Shown here in pieces: positions 25,521 to 35,538 of a stretch of DNA of 64,000 nt. Origin of the DNA: Galeopsis tetrahit. Lineage: Eukaryota > Streptophyta > Magnoliopsida > Lamiales > Lamiaceae. The stretch spans positions 33,315,994 to 33,379,993 of the forward strand of contig OY776133.1 of the NCBI GenBank assembly GCA_963675135.1, written 5' to 3'. The stretch's first letter is position 1, and every line of letters begins with the position of its first letter. A model generated the notes under the pieces. The model searched no databases and was not told where the DNA came from. It worked only from the letters and a program-made list of their open reading frames with translations. The translations under genes and the position numbers were made by a program.

Positions 25521-25991
25521 CACAGAGAAGAAAAGATTGATAATAACGTCCTTTTTTCTTCAAAAAAAATCAAATTAATTGAATTATGTGAGAAGAGATT
25601 GAGATGTGTTTTATCTATTTGATGAGAGTGGAGCGATTTACCTTAAATCGAACGCCTGTGTCAATCTCTCACCGTCAAAAGATCAGATCAGAGGGCAAAA
25701 ATTATGCTAGGTCCACCTCAAAAAGATTAATCTCCAATCTGCGGTAATATGTTGATTGGAAGGCATTAAGAGATTTTAATAATTCAATTTTCACCTTAAT
25801 TAAGGGACTTAGGGCAGCGGGTTTCAAATTGGGGAGGAAGAAGAAATTTTCGATTTGGCGCCTATTAATTTCATTTGGCGCTAATTACACAAAAAATCGT
25901 CTATTTTGGATTAAAATTCCAATGTAATTAAAAGTAGGTTGTTTTGTGATGGTTGAGAGGGTGGAGTGATTTTTTTTATTAGAGAGAGAAT

Positions 25992-26517
25992 TAGGGATGG
26001 CAATGGACCGGGTATCTAGATACCCGGGTCTGGCCCATTTCAATACGGATCTGGGTCGGGTCAATCCGTTCGGGTCACAGGGTGAGGTGGGTCAAATTGG
26101 GGCAATCCATTATATATTTTTAAAAATATTTTTAAAAAATTAAAAAATTTATTTTTTAAAAATATATAACAAAAAATTTAAATTTGTATTGAAAAATAAA
26201 TAAAATAGTCTTAAAAGCACGTTTATAAACTTATTTTCACATTATAAACAGATTAATATTGATATAAATTTTTAGATGAACTATTTGACATTATGTTTTA
26301 TCGATTTATATTAACCTAAAAAATATATATGAAGGTGAAATATTGTTATATACTATTATATGTATTAATAAACATGTTACATGTAAAATATTGAAGATAT
26401 ATATATATAAAATAAATATAAAAATGGGTCACGAGTCTGAGTTACGGATCGAGGATAATACCTGGACCCGCCCCATTTCAATATAGGTACGGGACGGGTG
26501 GGTCGGGTTGAAATCTA
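25992..26517. mobile_element. hAT-type MITE (526 bp) in CACTA 2
   Basis: Begins TAGGGATGGCAATGGACCGG and ends GGGTTGAAATCTA, with an 8-bp duplication GAGAGAAT (25984-25991 and 26518-26525). GGGTCGGGT / ACCCGGGT motifs lie near both ends around an AT-rich core. The TIRs match only partly, so the duplication carries most of the weight. Confidence 0.75.
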
Positions 26518-26740
26518 GAGAGAATGGAGCAATTTATGGATAGTCAAAATTTTATTTATAGATATTTTCCTAATCGAAACTTTTAACTTAAGCTGTAACT
26601 TTGAAAACGAAAAGATTGACAAACGAAAAAGAAAAACCGCCAAAAAATAAATTAAAATAGACTACCGTCAGCGTAATAGAGTATTTTTTTGGCTCCAAAC
26701 TTCATTTTAGTAACTTTAATTTTAGTCATTTTTATATAGG

Positions 26741-26875
26741 ATTTTTTTTTTTTTTTTTTTTTTTTTTGATTACAAGTTAAATACCTCATCCCTTTTTTTC
26801 CCTCCCCATGACTCGAACCCAGGACCTGTGGCCTAGGTAGTGGTGCTCTAACCACTTGAGCTATCCCACTTTGTC
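26741..26875 (-). mobile_element. tRNA-derived SINE
   Basis: On the minus strand the head GGGATAGCTCAAGTGGTTAG contains a Pol III box A, and GGTTCGAGTC about 40 bp on is a box B. The element ends in an A tract of about 27 (T run on the plus strand). A target duplication of about 17 bp, TTTATATAGGATTTTTT, flanks it (26731-26747 and 26876-26892). No cloverleaf 3' half is present, so it is a retroposed SINE, not a tRNA gene. Confidence 0.88.
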
Positions 26876-27832
26876 TTTATATAGGATTTTTTAATTCTCA
26901 TTTCTCAAAAAGGATTTTTTTTTAAGGATTTTCAAAAACCACCAAAAAACCGCCAAAAAGGATTTTTTTTTAAATTATAAATATATCTAATTTTATAATT
27001 CTCATTTCTCAAAAAAGTACTATTATAACCACTACTTTATTATTTTATCTCTACTCCATCTTTCACTTTTATATAAATAATTATTTTTTCTTAAAATCAG
27101 TGTCCAATGCAAATGAGAATTATAAAATTGAACGAAAGAAGTATTATTCATTAAAAAAATTATAATTTTTTTTCTATCTTGTATCATTAGGTTATAAATA
27201 TGGCAAAAACTTATATACAATATTTTGCAATATTCTTATTGTGAAACAAGTCCAAATAACTATCTAGATTTGACACACTATATTCAATCTATGTGCACAA
27301 TCCATATTTTATGAGTTCACCCCTTCCTTTTTTAAAAAAATAAATAAATCTGAGCCGACTCTTTATATTAGATGGCCACGGTTATTTCCCCCTATTTTAT
27401 AAGTTCACCCTCCTATTTTTAACAACCTAATTGACGATGTTTGTCAATCCACAGTGCTCTTAATCATTGACAACTCATGATGGGTCTACCGACACCTATT
27501 AGTCAATCTACATCCAACACCAGGTAGTTACTTCTCTGTTGTATTTTTGTCTACTAGTCTCTGCTCGTCAGATTTGCCACTGTTCAACTATCTCATCCTT
27601 TATCTCAATAGCTTATGATGTTGATCTTGCCCGAACGTATTAGTCACTCCCAAAACACTTGTTAGTCCATGTTAGTAATTTCATTGTAAAAGGCTAAACA
27701 CTTTCACCTCTCAGCCTACCCAAGCATTACATGTTAAACATATTTTGCCTAATTCACCTCTCCTAATTTGGATGACTGTGTAACTAGTTAATTCACACTT
27801 GTCAATGTCGGATTAATTAGCAAAAAAGAATA

Positions 27833-28094
27833 CTCCCTTCGTCCAATGATTATTTGCACACTTTTTTTTATTAGAACGTCTCAAGATTGCTTGCACACTC
27901 TTAATTTGAAATTACCTCACAAAATTAATATCCTCTCAACATCATTTTATTTTCAAAATTGTTACTCATTTTTTACATAATTTTACTTTACACCTCTCCA
28001 AATCACTTAAAATACCCATCATTTATCTTACATCATCCATAACTAAATTTCATCTTCTTAAAAAGTGTGTCGATCAAACCCGGAAGGGAGGAAG
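27833..28094. mobile_element. Stowaway-like MITE
   Basis: CTCCCTTCGTCCAATGATTA at left and an inverted CTTCCTCCCTTCCGG at right, bordered by TA. CTCCCTYCGTCC is the usual end of this Tc1/mariner MITE group. It is about 260 bp and non-coding. Confidence 0.65.
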
Positions 28095-28509
28095 TAATAT
28101 TTATCATGTTTGATATTTTTTTGGATGTATGATATAAGATATAACTATTTGCACTAAATATAAAAATAATATATTCTTACTTAAACATAATTTTATTCCC
28201 AAAAAAATTAATGAATAATTAAAAGTGATTTATTTTATTAATTAATAATTAACCATACTTTTAGAAAAAGTGAAAAAAATTTCGTTTGGCGGTCATTGCA
28301 TTTGTAAAGGCGGTAAATAATGCCAAAATTTTAATTTTGATTAGGAAACCCTAAATATCATTAAAGTAATTTTAATTTAATTTACTCCACCTTCATTAAA
28401 TAGACACATCTCTATTTCTTCTCACAGATTTAATTGGATTTGATTTTTTAAAAGAATAAAGGGACGGTGTTATCTCAATCTTTCACAAAGTTTCTTTATG
28501 CGCTGCAGT

Positions 28510-28727
28510 TCGATACTGGCCAAGACGTCGCTCCGCCTCTTCAGCGATTGTCGATCAATTATTGGCCAAGACGTCGTTCCGCCTCTTCAGCGATTGACGG
28601 TCAATTGACTCGAGAACTCTACCGCCTCTTCAGCGATTGTCGATCAATTGACTCGAGAACTCTACCGCCTCTTCAGCAATTGTCGATCAATTGATTCGAG
28701 AACTCTACCGCCTCGTTAGGTACGCAA
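28510..28727 (+). repeat. About 48-bp tandem repeats in the plus leader of CACTA 2
   Basis: Four to five units built from CCGCCTCTTCAGCGATTGTC, GATCAATTGACTCGAGAAC and related phrases, ending in CGCCTCGTTAG before a GTACGC donor. It is probably an expanded 5' leader exon; the overlapping ORF is just this repeat translated. Confidence 0.75.
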
Positions 28728-29926
28728 ACGCTCGAGAAGCTATCCATTCGTTCTAGTTTAATTCTCCCGAAAACCACATACACATTCATTATTATTTGAA
28801 ATCTTTAGTTGCACTGTATATTTCCTATGGGTTATGATTTTTGTTTACTTGATATAATATTATTTGATCTTCACGTAATTGAGTCTAATATTGGTGTTTA
28901 TGGATGTGCTTGTGATTTTTGACTTGGTAAAATTAAATTTTTTGCCTTGGATTTTAAAATCCAATTGAAATAGGATCTTGAGAGATTTGGGATAACTATA
29001 TATGTGTTGCCTTTAAATTTATGTTTCATTTGCAGTATTACATGCACTTGGAATTTGTTTCATTTTTCAGTCAATTTTGGTATTCATTGATAAATTTTTA
29101 GTTGTTCAGATTTATTGGTTATCTGTTTGATCAAAATTTGATTTATGTTTACAATTCTGAATAATCTTTTTTTGGGAGTACGCGTTAGTTGTTGCTATAG
29201 GAGTTTTATTTTAAAATGAGGGGTTTTCCGTTTCCTACATCCTTGAGATAATTTTCAATTTTATGAATCTTTAGTTCTGCTTGAGTATGTTTAATTATTT
29301 TTTATTTTTAGTTGAATCTGCTTTTAGAGGTTATGATATTTTTAAAGTGTCATACCCATTTATGGCTGTTGACATACATATTTCAAATGGATTGGGCACC
29401 GAAATCATTGCTATTCTCTAACAAACATTTTATTAGATTTAGAAAAACCAACAAGAATATAGACTCATCATTTAAAAAAAGAAAGACAATTCAAATTTCA
29501 AAATTGTGCAAATTCTACCATGAAAATACAATTTCAGTTAAATATGATGATCAGTGCAGTTTGAGTGTAATTGGATTTGAGAACCACCAAAGAATAGAGG
29601 CACAGAGCAGCAAGACAAATGAGATTAATGCATAGATGAACAAATTTGTCAGCTAATGAATTAGGCTTCATGAAGAAAATATTCTTCTTTGAGATATGAT
29701 CATCAGAAATGATAACAATATCATTGTTGCAAGTATCATTCAATTATACTTACTTGCTTAATTAGAGTTCAATTCTTCTTTGCTCTTTATTGGTAGTAAT
29801 GATATTTATGGGTTTTCGTCGATAAAAATGTATCACTTAAAAAAATCGGGATAATTATTTATGAGATTTACTTTTATTACTAAAATTGATGGCAATTTAC
29901 TTTTGTTTATGCTAAATTGTTAGGAG

Positions 29927-30298
29927 ATGATGAAAAAAAAACGAGAAGAATATATTGAGCTCAGAATTGAAAAGAGTGCAGATGAGATAGTATTGGAGGT
30001 GTTGGGTCATGGAACTGGATATGTAAAAGGTCTTGGTTATGGTCCAAAGCCTCCAAGCAGACGCAACACATTGCACGATTCTTCTAATCAATTACAAGAG
30101 GAACTAAAAGACGCGAAAGAAAAGCTACAGGAGTCTGAAGCTTAGGTGGAAGAACACAAAATGCAGTTGACTGTTTTGAATGCAAACATGGTTGCGCAAG
30201 ATGCAAAGATGGTTGCACAAGATGCAAAGATGGCTGCTCAAGGTGCAAATATTGAGAAACTAATGGCTTTTTTTAATGATAAAGGGATAGAGTTATAA
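29927..30298 (+). pseudogene. CACTA accessory protein (Ptta/En/Spm type), C-terminal part
   Basis: An ORF following a splice-acceptor-like GTTAG starts MMKKKREEYIELRIEKSADE. It carries the phrase GHGTGYVKGLGYGPKPPSRR, which I recognise from plant En/Spm-type transposon proteins (Ptta family), then a coiled-coil stretch. A TAG at 30143-30145 interrupts it. The same frame then continues with three AQDAKM-type repeats to a final stop at 30296-30298. The TNPA-like role (binding subterminal repeats) is by family analogy. Confidence 0.6.
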
Positions 30299-32039
30299 AC
30301 TTTATGTATGTTTTTTTTTTTTTGGTTTCATGTAGTAATGGAACAATATTTCTTGTTAGTTATTAAGTTTTCTAAATGCTTGAAGGATTTTATATTAATG
30401 CAAAATTATTTTTTATCTTTATGGAATTAAATAGTACATTATAGTGACAAAATTAAAAAAAAAAAACTTGTAACTAAATAATGTAATTTTTTTATATTAA
30501 TTTAAAAATTAAAAAAAAAATTGGGACAATTATCATTTTCGTCATTGAAAAATATTTTATTATAACAAAAAATATTTTGTCACCATTCTCACATCTTTTA
30601 ATGACATTGAGCATTTTGTCACTAAAGATGGCGAAATGTAACAAAAAATATTTAGATATAATGACAAGCAAATTTTAGTCACTATAGTGCAATTCTTTCA
30701 TGACGAAAGATTTGAAATATGACAAAAAATATGTTGTCACAGTTACTAAACTTTTAGTGTCGGCCACCGTTTTCGTCACTAAATAGTACATTTTAATGAC
30801 AAAAAAAGTTGTCACAATTTCCACATCATTTAGTGACAGTATAAATTTGGTCACTAAATCATACTTTTTAGTGACAAATTTTGTCGTCATTATATATACA
30901 CACATATAACAACGAACAACATCTTGTCACGAAAGAACAAATGTATCGTGACGAAATATACAAAATATGACAAAATAGTTAGTCTAATTGTAACAAAAAA
31001 TAATGTCACTAAAATTTGATAAGATTAGTAATAGATGGACAATCGTCACAAAAAAATAATTTTTAGTGACAATAAATTAAATCGTCTTGAAAATTCTAAC
31101 CTTTAGTGACGAAATATCATATTAAGTGACGAAATTTTAACACCTGATGTGACAATTTATATGTCACCATAAATGAATGATATAGTGACGATGACCTTTA
31201 TCGTCATCAAATGATGACTTTTAGTGACGAATCAAAACAACGTCGCATTTTACCTACCGCCACGCACATTTGGTGACATTCTTTGTGACGAAAATTTTTG
31301 TCGCCGAACAACTTTCGTGACGAAAAATGGGGTTTTTATGACGATTTTTTTCGTCTCGATTTCTAAAATTTCTTGTAGTGGCAACTCTTCGAGTTCTTCT
31401 TAGTAAGGGCATCAACCGATTGATCAGAAAACACCGATATTCTTTTTGATTGAGATTGTGACTGAGTACTATCCATCTAAAATTTTGAAACAAGAAATTA
31501 AAAATAATTATTACGATTATAAAAGTATAGAGTAAAATAGGTTAAACCTTCTCAATAACTCAAGAAAACTTACATTGCAAGAAGATTGGGTGGAGTATTC
31601 CGTTGCGCCGACTCTATTACCTTCTCAAAATGGGTGAGTCACTGGCCGAGCTGAACCCAAAGAGTGGGACAAACAATTGCAAGGTAGACGCAGGTCGATG
31701 GGGGCGGTGGCCACTTGCCGAGCCACGGGAGTGGAGAATGGAGATTGGAGAAGGGTTGTCGCGGTTGGGTGAGCGCCGTTTCAGATAAAGGTTGAAGAAT
31801 TTTGAGAATGGTAAAAAAAGGGGAAATTAGGTTTAAGAAAGTGGAAGAGGAATGAGATTTGTAATTTCTAAAATTCAAATAATAAAAAAAATAAATAAAT
31901 GTAATCTTAAAAAATTTCGGACCGAGGACCGGACCGGAATCTAACCGGTCGGTCCGGTTTCGGTCTTTTTTCCGGTCCGATTTTATTTTGCACACTACTA
32001 CTTGGGATTGTCGGGTACGCCGACGGGATACCTACGCAT

Positions 32040-32245
32040 ATTACAACCAAAATCACCAAAATATTACCCATCTACAACCAAATCACCAAAATATTACACA
32101 TCTACAACCAAATCACCTAAATATTACCCATCTACAACCAAAACACCAAAAAAATTACACATCTACAACCAAAACACCAAAAATATTACACATCTACAAC
32201 CAAATCACCAAAAATATTACACATCACCAAAACACCAAAATAAAC
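32040..32245. repeat. About 27-bp tandem repeat in the MULE transposase region
   Basis: Seven to eight copies of a unit like CATCTACAACCAAATCACC plus AAAATATTA. It lies between the last clear transposase exon (-) and the OTU exon (-) once the hAT element is removed, so it would be intronic if the two are one gene. Confidence 0.85.
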
Positions 32246-35024
32246 ATGCAAGGGCTGAGAATTTCCGGTTGTTTTTTTGGAATCCCTTTCTTTTGGAAGG
32301 ACGAGGATGAGAGCGAGTTATCTACAGTGATGACCGTCTGCTCCTTTTGTACCGAGCAACTTGCAACTTGACTCTCTACAAGCTCAAATAGGCTAGGCTC
32401 ACGTTTGGTGGACACATCGGACTTCTTCTTTCCTTTTTTGGGTCGACCACGAGTGTCTTCCTTAGGAGGTGGCTCAATAAGAGTCGTAGTCTCGGGGTTT
32501 GCAAGCTCCCTCATACGCTTTAAGAAGATGAGTTGCTCCTCCGGAGATAAGCTCTTATAAACCTCAGCCATGTCGTCTACGACATCTTCAAACCGATTTT
32601 TGTTGTGGGTAGGAACGGGGTCAATCGGTGTGGTGGTTGGGGCAGGCTCCATATCCAACTTCCTCCAAAAGGGATCAATGGCTTTCACGGGTATCGGTTT
32701 GTCACAGTAAACATACTCCTCGATCTCATGACCACATGGCAAACCATACACCTTCCTCAAGATGTGTTGGCACTCTTTAGGATCGAATCCGGGTCGTTTG
32801 ATCACCTTGATTTCATCAAAGATCTTTTCTAGAGCCACAAACGACACCACCCCTCGTAAATAATTGAAAAAGTTTGAGGAGAACCTATGTTGAGAAACAT
32901 TCAAACTCTTTTCGAAGGAGGCTTTAATTGAAACATGGCATGCCTCGAATAGAGTGTGACATTTCTCCCAACATGTCTCAAAATTTCCTAATGAATTGCC
33001 GAGCATTCTTTTCAACGCCGCATGATGGCTTTCGACCCTGATCAGAGAAAATTTAAAACGTTAGACAACTTACAAATTAAATTAATAATTTAAATAAAGA
33101 CAAAAGTATAAACATACCTGTTGGTTGTGGTGTTGCCAAAGTGCATAAATTCATTCGTCCAAGCCCTTACAAACCTCTCTTTATAAGGGTTAATCCAACT
33201 CTTCAACACGTAATTCACTGGCTTCTTCGGAAATTTGGACTTGAACTTAGCAAGAGCTTCTTCAAAGTCGGACTGGGTATCAGACCTCCACAAATAGTTG
33301 AAATGAGAGTTGAATACCTCCCATTTTTTGACATCTTTAAATGCACCCTTGCAGTTGGCTAGTACATTCCGGTCATTGTGGAATGTACAAAGAAAATGAC
33401 GGGTTTCAGGAAATTTCTTGGCCACAACATTCATCAATGCAAGCTCACGGTCCGTGATAATAACATCGGGAAGAGAAGATGAGCCCAACACGTCTCGAAG
33501 CACCTCCAATGCCCATTGATAATTTTCTTCTTTTCATCCATTAGGTACACCGACGCAACACAAAATGTGATCCCAGTCGATGTAACCCCCACAATCTCCA
33601 AATAAGGTAGCCGGTACCTATTCGTCTTATATGTGCAATCTATCATGAGTACCTTCGGAAAAGCACGCACCAGTTGGAGTGAGACGGGATGTGCAAAAAA
33701 CAACTCGTTAAGAGTGTTTGTCTTATCACATCTTCGTGTGGTATGAAAGTAATTTTGCTCGACAAGTTGACTCATCAAATATTGCAACTGACTACGTCCA
33801 CAATATTGATGGATTTTATGCTTCAACCTTACATTGTAGATCGTTCGAAGAGTCGAGTGATTGTTCTCATTCTTCTTCTTTAACTTCATCAATACAGATT
33901 TAGGAGGAGCGTGTAATTTGGACATTTCGACAACGTAGTCCTCTTCCTCGGTAGTTAGGCGGCCGACATAAGAATGTCCCTCAAGGTAACGGGATATTGG
34001 ATGGTTATGTGTACCGCATTTCACCTCTAATCTCCACTGCATTTCACCTTCTTCGGTACCCTTCAACATAAACGGACACCCACATTTCTTGGTGTCCGTA
34101 ACCTTTCCACTCTTTTCTTCTACCACCTCGTTCTTCTTAGCCTTCTTCTTCAAAGGAGTTGTAGGCTTCTTCTTTTCACGGTACACACCGCCACGCTCAC
34201 ACGTCAAGAATATACGACCTTTTTTAGTACCTTGGCCGTTATCCGACCGCTTCACAACAATAATTATGTTGTGTTGTTTCCCCGTACTACGCACCCAAGA
34301 TAAGAGTGCGTCACGAGACTCGAACAAAGCCATATTCGTGAAGACGTCCGTGTAGTCCATAACAATTTCACGACCACGGACATCATCATTCTCCCTTTCA
34401 ACAATAGAGTCATTCACCCACTCATCATCATAATTGTACTCCTCGTACTCCTCTTCGAGACAATATTCGTCCACCCAAACATCATCCTTCTCATCACCCA
34501 AATTCTGAAATTAAAAAAAAAACAAAAATTATACACTGTTCGAAAATTTGTTCAAAACAAAAGCTCCATGTTCGAAAAAAAGTTCAAAACAAACGCTTCA
34601 TGTTCGAAATATTATTCAAAACAAATTACCTATGTTCGAAAAAATGTTCAAAAGAAAAGAGAGTTGTTTTGAACTCTTTTTCGGACAACACGACCATGTC
34701 CGAAAAAAAATCACGAACATGGTCGTCTTCTTCGCAGAACCAGTCGCGAAAAGGGGCTTTTTTTAAAAACGAAAAAATGCAATACATAATGTCAAAATGT
34801 ATGTCCTAAATGCATATTATTTCAACTAAATACCACTATAGAGTCATAAGATGCAAAAACAACAAGCATAAACACCAACACAAAAAAAAAAAAAAACCTA
34901 AACATTAAAACTCTTTCACTTTCAAAAAAAAAAAACTTTCAAAACATGATAAATAACTTACAAATGAGTCTTTGGCACCACCACTAGTAGTTATTACATC
35001 ATAATCGACCATTTTCGAGTCCAT
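32224..35024 (-). pseudogene. MULE transposase (FAR1/MURA-type DDE), one frameshift
   Basis: Exons on the minus strand are 34962-35024 (ATG at 35024), 33118-34504 and 32224-33037, all with GT/AG borders and compatible phases. Domains in order: acidic N-terminus; FAR1/WRKY-GCM1-type zinc region (KKCGCPFMLKG ... KCGTHNHPIS); MULE DDE core with IDCTYKTN (first Asp) and IITDRELALMNV (second Asp), the conserved HFLCTFH, and TTTNRVESHH (Glu, formed across the exon 2/3 junction); then a SWIM-type zinc finger (CQHILRKVYGLPCGHE). A one-base slip in an A-rich stretch near 33525 shifts the frame between the two Asp residues. All catalytic residues remain recognisable. It would recognise the TIRs and catalyse cut-and-paste transposition. 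The tail (RGRPKKGKKK and beyond) may be spliced on to the OTU exons at 22055. Confidence 0.85.
34535..34745. repeat. TTCGAA-motif array (MULE right subterminal)
   Basis: Five to six spaced copies of ATGTTCGAAAAAA / GTTCAAAACAAA at about 37-bp spacing, in the first intron of the transposase gene. This matches the arrays at 8560-8890 and 20140-21110. Confidence 0.75.
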
Positions 35025-35202
35025 CTTAGCTCTAAAACTCAAACTTGCAGAAATGGAAAGTTTGGAATGGAGAGAAAGTGATGACTCTCTGCATTCCCGC
35101 GTTTAGATAGGAGGTGGGTGTACTCATCCGGGGATTTTTTAAAAAATGTTCAAGAGGGTAAATACGTCATTTCGCAACACCCTAAAGACAATTTTTTTTT
35201 TA

Positions 35203-35246
35203 CCTGGGTGTACTCATAGGAATCCAGGGTGCCTTTAGCCGCGCCC
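35203..35246 (-). repeat. MULE right terminal inverted repeat
   Basis: Inverted copy of 7926-7969, followed directly by the 9-bp duplication CAGTTTAAA at 35247-35255. Confidence 0.93.
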
Positions 35247-35538
35247 CAGTTTAAATTTGGAAACAGGGCCGGGCCCATTATCACAGTATAATACAAATAT
35301 AATTATTTTGGACTTGGTTGGATCTCATCTTAGAAGTATTTATTAATCAACTATATTGTGCGCACTAACCAGTGACGGATCCAAGATTTTCAAGTCGGCG
35401 GCCAAATAATAACAATAAAAAAAATATTCAAAAATGAAATTTTTAAATAAGGTCATGAACTACTACTAATATTTATATAATCGAAATGATAAATTTAATT
35501 ACGTTAACTTCTAAAAATAAAAACCAAATACAATTAAA

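Larger units (their letters stand above)
25854..28292. promoter_or_regulatory. Cluster of E2F-like sites between the divergent CACTA 2 leaders
   Basis: Five matches to WTTSSCSS are read directly: TTTGGCGC at 25854-25861 and 25874-25881, CCGCCAAA (reverse of TTTGGCGG) at 26637-26644 and 26950-26957, and TTTGGCGG at 28285-28292. Three smaller elements are also inserted in this interval. CACTA 1 has two such sites in the equivalent place. The regulatory role is inference. Confidence 0.45.
22238..31380. mobile_element. CACTA element 2 (9.1 kb)
   Basis: The ends are CACTACAGAAAATC at left and the inverted CACTACAAGAAATTTT at right, with a perfect 3-bp duplication GCA (22235-22237 and 31381-31383). 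The subterminal regions (22260-22870 and 30440-31350) are filled with GTGACGA / TCGTCAC units in both orientations, a different family from CACTA 1. Plus-strand coding near 29927-30298 resembles the Ptta/En/Spm-type accessory protein. No TNP2 transposase is seen. Nested inside are a hAT MITE, a SINE and a Stowaway-like MITE. From 22900 to 25400 I see no recognisable gene. Confidence 0.93.
22184..31476 (-). pseudogene. Short ORF of the small hAT element, cut by CACTA 2
   Basis: On the minus strand an ATG at 31476 opens MDSTQSQSQSKRISVFSDQS. The frame runs to 31381, is interrupted by CACTA element 2, and after removing the insert plus one GCA duplication continues to a stop at 22184. The total is about 50 codons. 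The Gln/Ser-rich start resembles hAT transposase N-termini, but nothing after it is recognisable. It may be a deletion derivative. Confidence 0.35.
22066..32000. mobile_element. Small non-autonomous hAT element, split by CACTA element 2
   Basis: The ends are TAGGGGTGTGCA and, inverted at the right, TAGTAGTGTGCA, with a perfect 8-bp duplication CTTGGGAT (22058-22065 and 32001-32008). Without the nested CACTA it is 789 bp. A direct repeat of about 40 bp (AATCTTAAAAAATTTCGGAC...) occurs near both ends (about 22107 and 31901), surrounded by GGACCGG-type motifs. It lies between the OTU exon and the transposase exons of the MULE. Confidence 0.88.
7926..35246. mobile_element. Giant nested Mutator-like element (MULE) with mobile-domain, OTU and transposase genes
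   Basis: The terminal inverted repeats are 7926-7969 and 35203-35246. Both begin GGGCGC(C/G)GCTAAAGGCACCC and continue through CCTATGAGTACACCCAGG; about 40 of 44 positions match. A perfect 9-bp target duplication, CAGTTTAAA, lies at 7917-7925 and 35247-35255, the size expected of MULEs. Subtracting two nested insertions (10158-19134 and 22066-32000, with their duplications) leaves a core of about 8.4 kb. Gene order is plant-mobile-domain gene (+), OTU protease (-), DDE transposase (-), so the outer genes converge. Phrases like GATGAGGACACCCAC found just inside the left TIR recur internally at about 20081-20125. The intact TIRs and duplication suggest fairly recent insertion, but the frameshift in the transposase and the split mobile-domain gene make this copy unlikely to be autonomous. 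Confidence 0.92.

Noticed and set aside
26790..26875. tRNA gene on the minus strand
   Set aside because: Box A and box B are present but the 3' half does not close a cloverleaf. A poly-A tail and 17-bp target duplication show a SINE.
28467..28694. 75-residue ORF as a CACTA protein start
   Set aside because: It is the tandemly repeated leader read through; the repeats keep a frame by chance.
22238..31380. Complete autonomous CACTA with TNP2 transposase
   Set aside because: No TNP2/DUF4218-type motifs were found on either strand; only a short accessory-protein remnant.
31988..32371. Plus-strand ORF with repeated HLQPNHQNIT
   Set aside because: Translation of a 27-bp tandem repeat lying antisense to the MULE transposase region.
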